Shown here one piece after another: positions 33,013 to 34,541 of a stretch of 34,541 bases of DNA. This stretch comes from an uncultured bacterium. Lineage in GTDB: Bacteria > Planctomycetota > Phycisphaerae > Phycisphaerales > SM1A02. The notes below the pieces were generated by a model that saw only the letters and a program-made list of their open reading frames with translations, made no database searches and was not told the origin of the DNA. The DNA lies in assembly GCA_903961015.1 (NCBI GenBank), contig CAJCCX010000082.1, positions 1 to 34,541 of the forward strand. The letters are read 5' to 3'. The translations under genes and the position numbers were made by a program. Every line of letters starts with the position of its first letter. Positions within the stretch are counted from its first letter, which is position 1.

Positions 33013-34185
33013 TTACGAAGACCGTTCGATCCCAGCTCGAGAGAGAACAATCTCAAGCGCTTGGCAGACCTGTCCAACTTCGCGCGCGCGCATAGATGTA
33101 TACATCGGCAGAGTCAGCATCCGATCGCCGATGGACTCGGCAGTGGGGCAATCTCCAACCTTTGTGCCAAACATTTTCTGTACGTGTGGCAATAAATGCG
33201 ACGGCGGATAATGATTTGCAGCGCCGATATCGTGACGATGCAATCCGTCTATAAGCGTGTCACGATCGTGAATACCAAATCGATCAGAGAGTCGAACCCA
33301 AAAAAGTGGCCAGCAGATCTGCGAATTTTCCATCACATTTGGAAGGATTAAATCTGGGTGTCCACCTAAAGCACGCGTATATGCAGCTGCAATTTCGAGG
33401 CGCTGTGAACGAATCTCATCGAGACGACGCAACTGACTCGAAGCGAGTGCGGCCAAAGGTTCGGCGAGTCGAGAGTCGTATCCCATTCCAGAAAACGCCA
33501 TAATCATTCCAAGGTCCTGCGATTGATTGGGAAAACTTTGGCGATCCACACGGCCTTGATTTCGAAGTGCGCGGCACGCTGCAGCAAGTCGATCATCATG
33601 TGTCACAATCGCTCCGCCTTCTCCTGCGGAGATTGGTCGATTGGGACCAAATCCAAAGACACTCAGTCTGCCAAACTTTCCAACATTATCGCTGCCGATG
33701 GTTGACCCAAGTCCTTCCGCTGCATGTTCGACCATTGGAATCTCAAATCGAGAGCAGAATGCGATGAGTTCTGGCAAGCCGGCGGGATTTCCAAGAACTG
33801 GAACTCCAATGACTGCGCGTGTCTTCGCCGTCACTTTCGATTCGGCGTGGGCCACGTTCATATTCAAAGTGCGTGCATCGCAGTCGACGAAGATCGGCGT
33901 CGCTCCGACTGATAAAACAGAATTTACATTTGAAGCAAAGGAAAGCGATGGAACAAGAACCTCGTCTCCCACGCTAATTCCAAGCGCTCGAAGGCAGATT
34001 TCCAATCCTGCCCCAGCACTCGATACGCCAATAGCGAAAGGACGTCGAACGACAGTGGCAATATGAGCCTCAAATTCCAGCAGCGCGCTTCCCATAGTCA
34101 AGCGTGCACCTTGAAGTGTTGCAAGAACTGCTTCACGGTCTGCGTCGGTTAGGTCGGGTTTTCCCAGTGGAATGTCGTATTTCAT
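33013..34185 (-). CDS. DegT/DnrJ/EryC1-family protein lacking PLP Lys and Asp
   Basis: A 390-residue protein with the fold pattern of sugar aminotransferases: SSAGAGLEICLRALG, GDEVLVPSLSFASNVNSV, GATPIFVDCD and GEGGAIVT. Two key residues differ. The PLP pyridine-binding Asp of the usual EDAA motif is His (VEHAAEG, H154), and the Schiff-base Lys before GEGG is Arg (GFGPNRPISAGEGG, R183). Both codons were read directly (CAT and CGA). The usual transaminase chemistry looks impossible, so it may be a binding or regulatory homologue or use other chemistry; ColD-type enzymes have His at the Lys site but keep the Asp. The start at 34185 overlaps the upstream stop as ATGA, which supports it over 34245. 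Confidence 0.88.
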   Translation of the reverse strand: MKYDIPLGKPDLTDADREAVLATLQGARLTMGSALLEFEAHIATVVRRPFAIGVSSAGAGLEICLRALGISVGDEVLVPSLSFASNVNSVLSVGATPIFVDCDARTLNMNVAHAESKVTAKTRAVIGVPVLGNPAGLPELIAFCSRFEIPMVEHAAEGLGSTIGSDNVGKFGRLSVFGFGPNRPISAGEGGAIVTHDDRLAAACRALRNQGRVDRQSFPNQSQDLGMIMAFSGMGYDSRLAEPLAALASSQLRRLDEIRSQRLEIAAAYTRALGGHPDLILPNVMENSQICWPLFWVRLSDRFGIHDRDTLIDGLHRHDIGAANHYPPSHLLPHVQKMFGTKVGDCPTAESIGDRMLTLPMYTSMRAREVGQVCQALEIVLSRAGIERSS

Positions 34186-34541
34186 TTGTTCTGAATTTGT
34201 AAGAGGGCTTGATCTGCTTTTCCACTGTGACGTGCGAAGAGCCATGCGGATTGGACGAGCAGTGTTGGGTCGAGATCACCGCCGCCTGCGGCGACGATTC
34301 CCAGTTCTCGCAGAAGGTCTGGTGCAAGCGTGGGTTTTCCACGCGCGACTGCAAGGATGGCTAATGCATCACCGCGCCGAGAGAGTGATCCTCGCACACG
34401 CTCAGCGACGGTTGCGGCTTCAGGTGTCGCAGCATTACAAAGAGCAAGGATCAATATCTCCTGAAATTGTCGCTCAGTTTCAGACAACCGAATTAAATTT
34501 TCAATCGTCCCTGCGTCGACCAATGCCAGGCGACTCGCGCA
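34182..34541 (-). CDS. C-terminal part of an unrecognised helical protein
   Basis: A frame open to the right edge, so only the last 119 residues are visible. They are helical and Ala/Leu-rich (ILALCNAATPEAATVAERV, LLREL, WLFARHSGKADQALL), with a repeat-like look similar to HEAT or TPR proteins. No catalytic motif or domain can be named. The stop overlaps the DegT-like start by 4 nt (ATGA), so the two are translationally coupled and likely act together. A TTG at 34523 is possible as a start, but upstream sequence is also open. Confidence 0.6.
   Translation of the reverse strand, partial: CASRLALVDAGTIENLIRLSETERQFQEILILALCNAATPEAATVAERVRGSLSRRGDALAILAVARGKPTLAPDLLRELGIVAAGGGDLDPTLLVQSAWLFARHSGKADQALLQIQNK

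Overview
The window looks like about 34.5 kb of ordinary chromosome from a planctomycete-type bacterium, most likely Planctomycetota class Phycisphaerae. That placement is an inference. It rests on two secreted proteins ending in dockerin-type Ca-binding repeats, a DUF1559-like pseudopilin with the H-X9-DG motif, and a lineage-style mix of housekeeping genes; no 16S gene is present. Base composition looks close to 50% GC throughout. I see no phage, transposon, integrase or CRISPR array.

Layout. 1-3142 (minus): anmK, then a PhoB/PhoR-like response regulator and a histidine kinase cut by the left edge. 3180-4421: a UDP-glucuronate decarboxylase facing a small zinc-ribbon protein. 4638-6127: recA with its own promoter, a structured leader and a roughly 120-residue low-complexity N-terminal extension. 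6391-7798: tRNA-Leu(CAG) and a cysteine desulfurase. 7878-10763: divergent pgi and tal (central carbon metabolism). 10812-15988 (minus): tsaD, a release-factor-like GGQ protein, an M20 amidohydrolase and a large secreted metalloprotease. 16031-19045: hflX, an unrecognised protein and a lone MshEN-type domain. 19137-20751 (minus): tRNA-His, a nitrilase-family amidase, a sigma-region-2-like protein and tRNA-Phe(GAA). 20853-25402: pckA, a threonine dehydratase and nadE in one tight run. 25320-27961: a metallophosphatase divergent from mutL. 27979-30192 (minus): a cobalamin-riboswitch-led operon (secreted dockerin protein, pseudopilin, BFD-like ferredoxin). 30361-32868: a secreted HEAT-repeat protein and tRNA-Thr(CGT). 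33013-34541 (minus): a DegT-family protein lacking both PLP-anchoring residues, and an unrecognised partial gene.

Most notable signals. (1) The B12 riboswitch (30011-30192) has a complete consensus core and a perfect 7-bp P1. It controls a secreted dockerin-bearing protein rather than a known B12 gene, so this operon is the best candidate for an undescribed system, perhaps extracellular corrinoid capture. (2) Many first genes lack a Shine-Dalgarno sequence and instead have a TAnnnT hexamer 6-9 nt before the ATG, which suggests leaderless transcription. Other genes (recA, tal, pckA, ilvA and the HEAT gene) keep good Shine-Dalgarno sites. (3) Short tandem arrays with 12-18 bp units sit at gene ends and beside tRNAs, and one amplifies the 3' end of tRNA-Phe. 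(4) The DegT homologue carries Arg and His where Lys and Asp should be.
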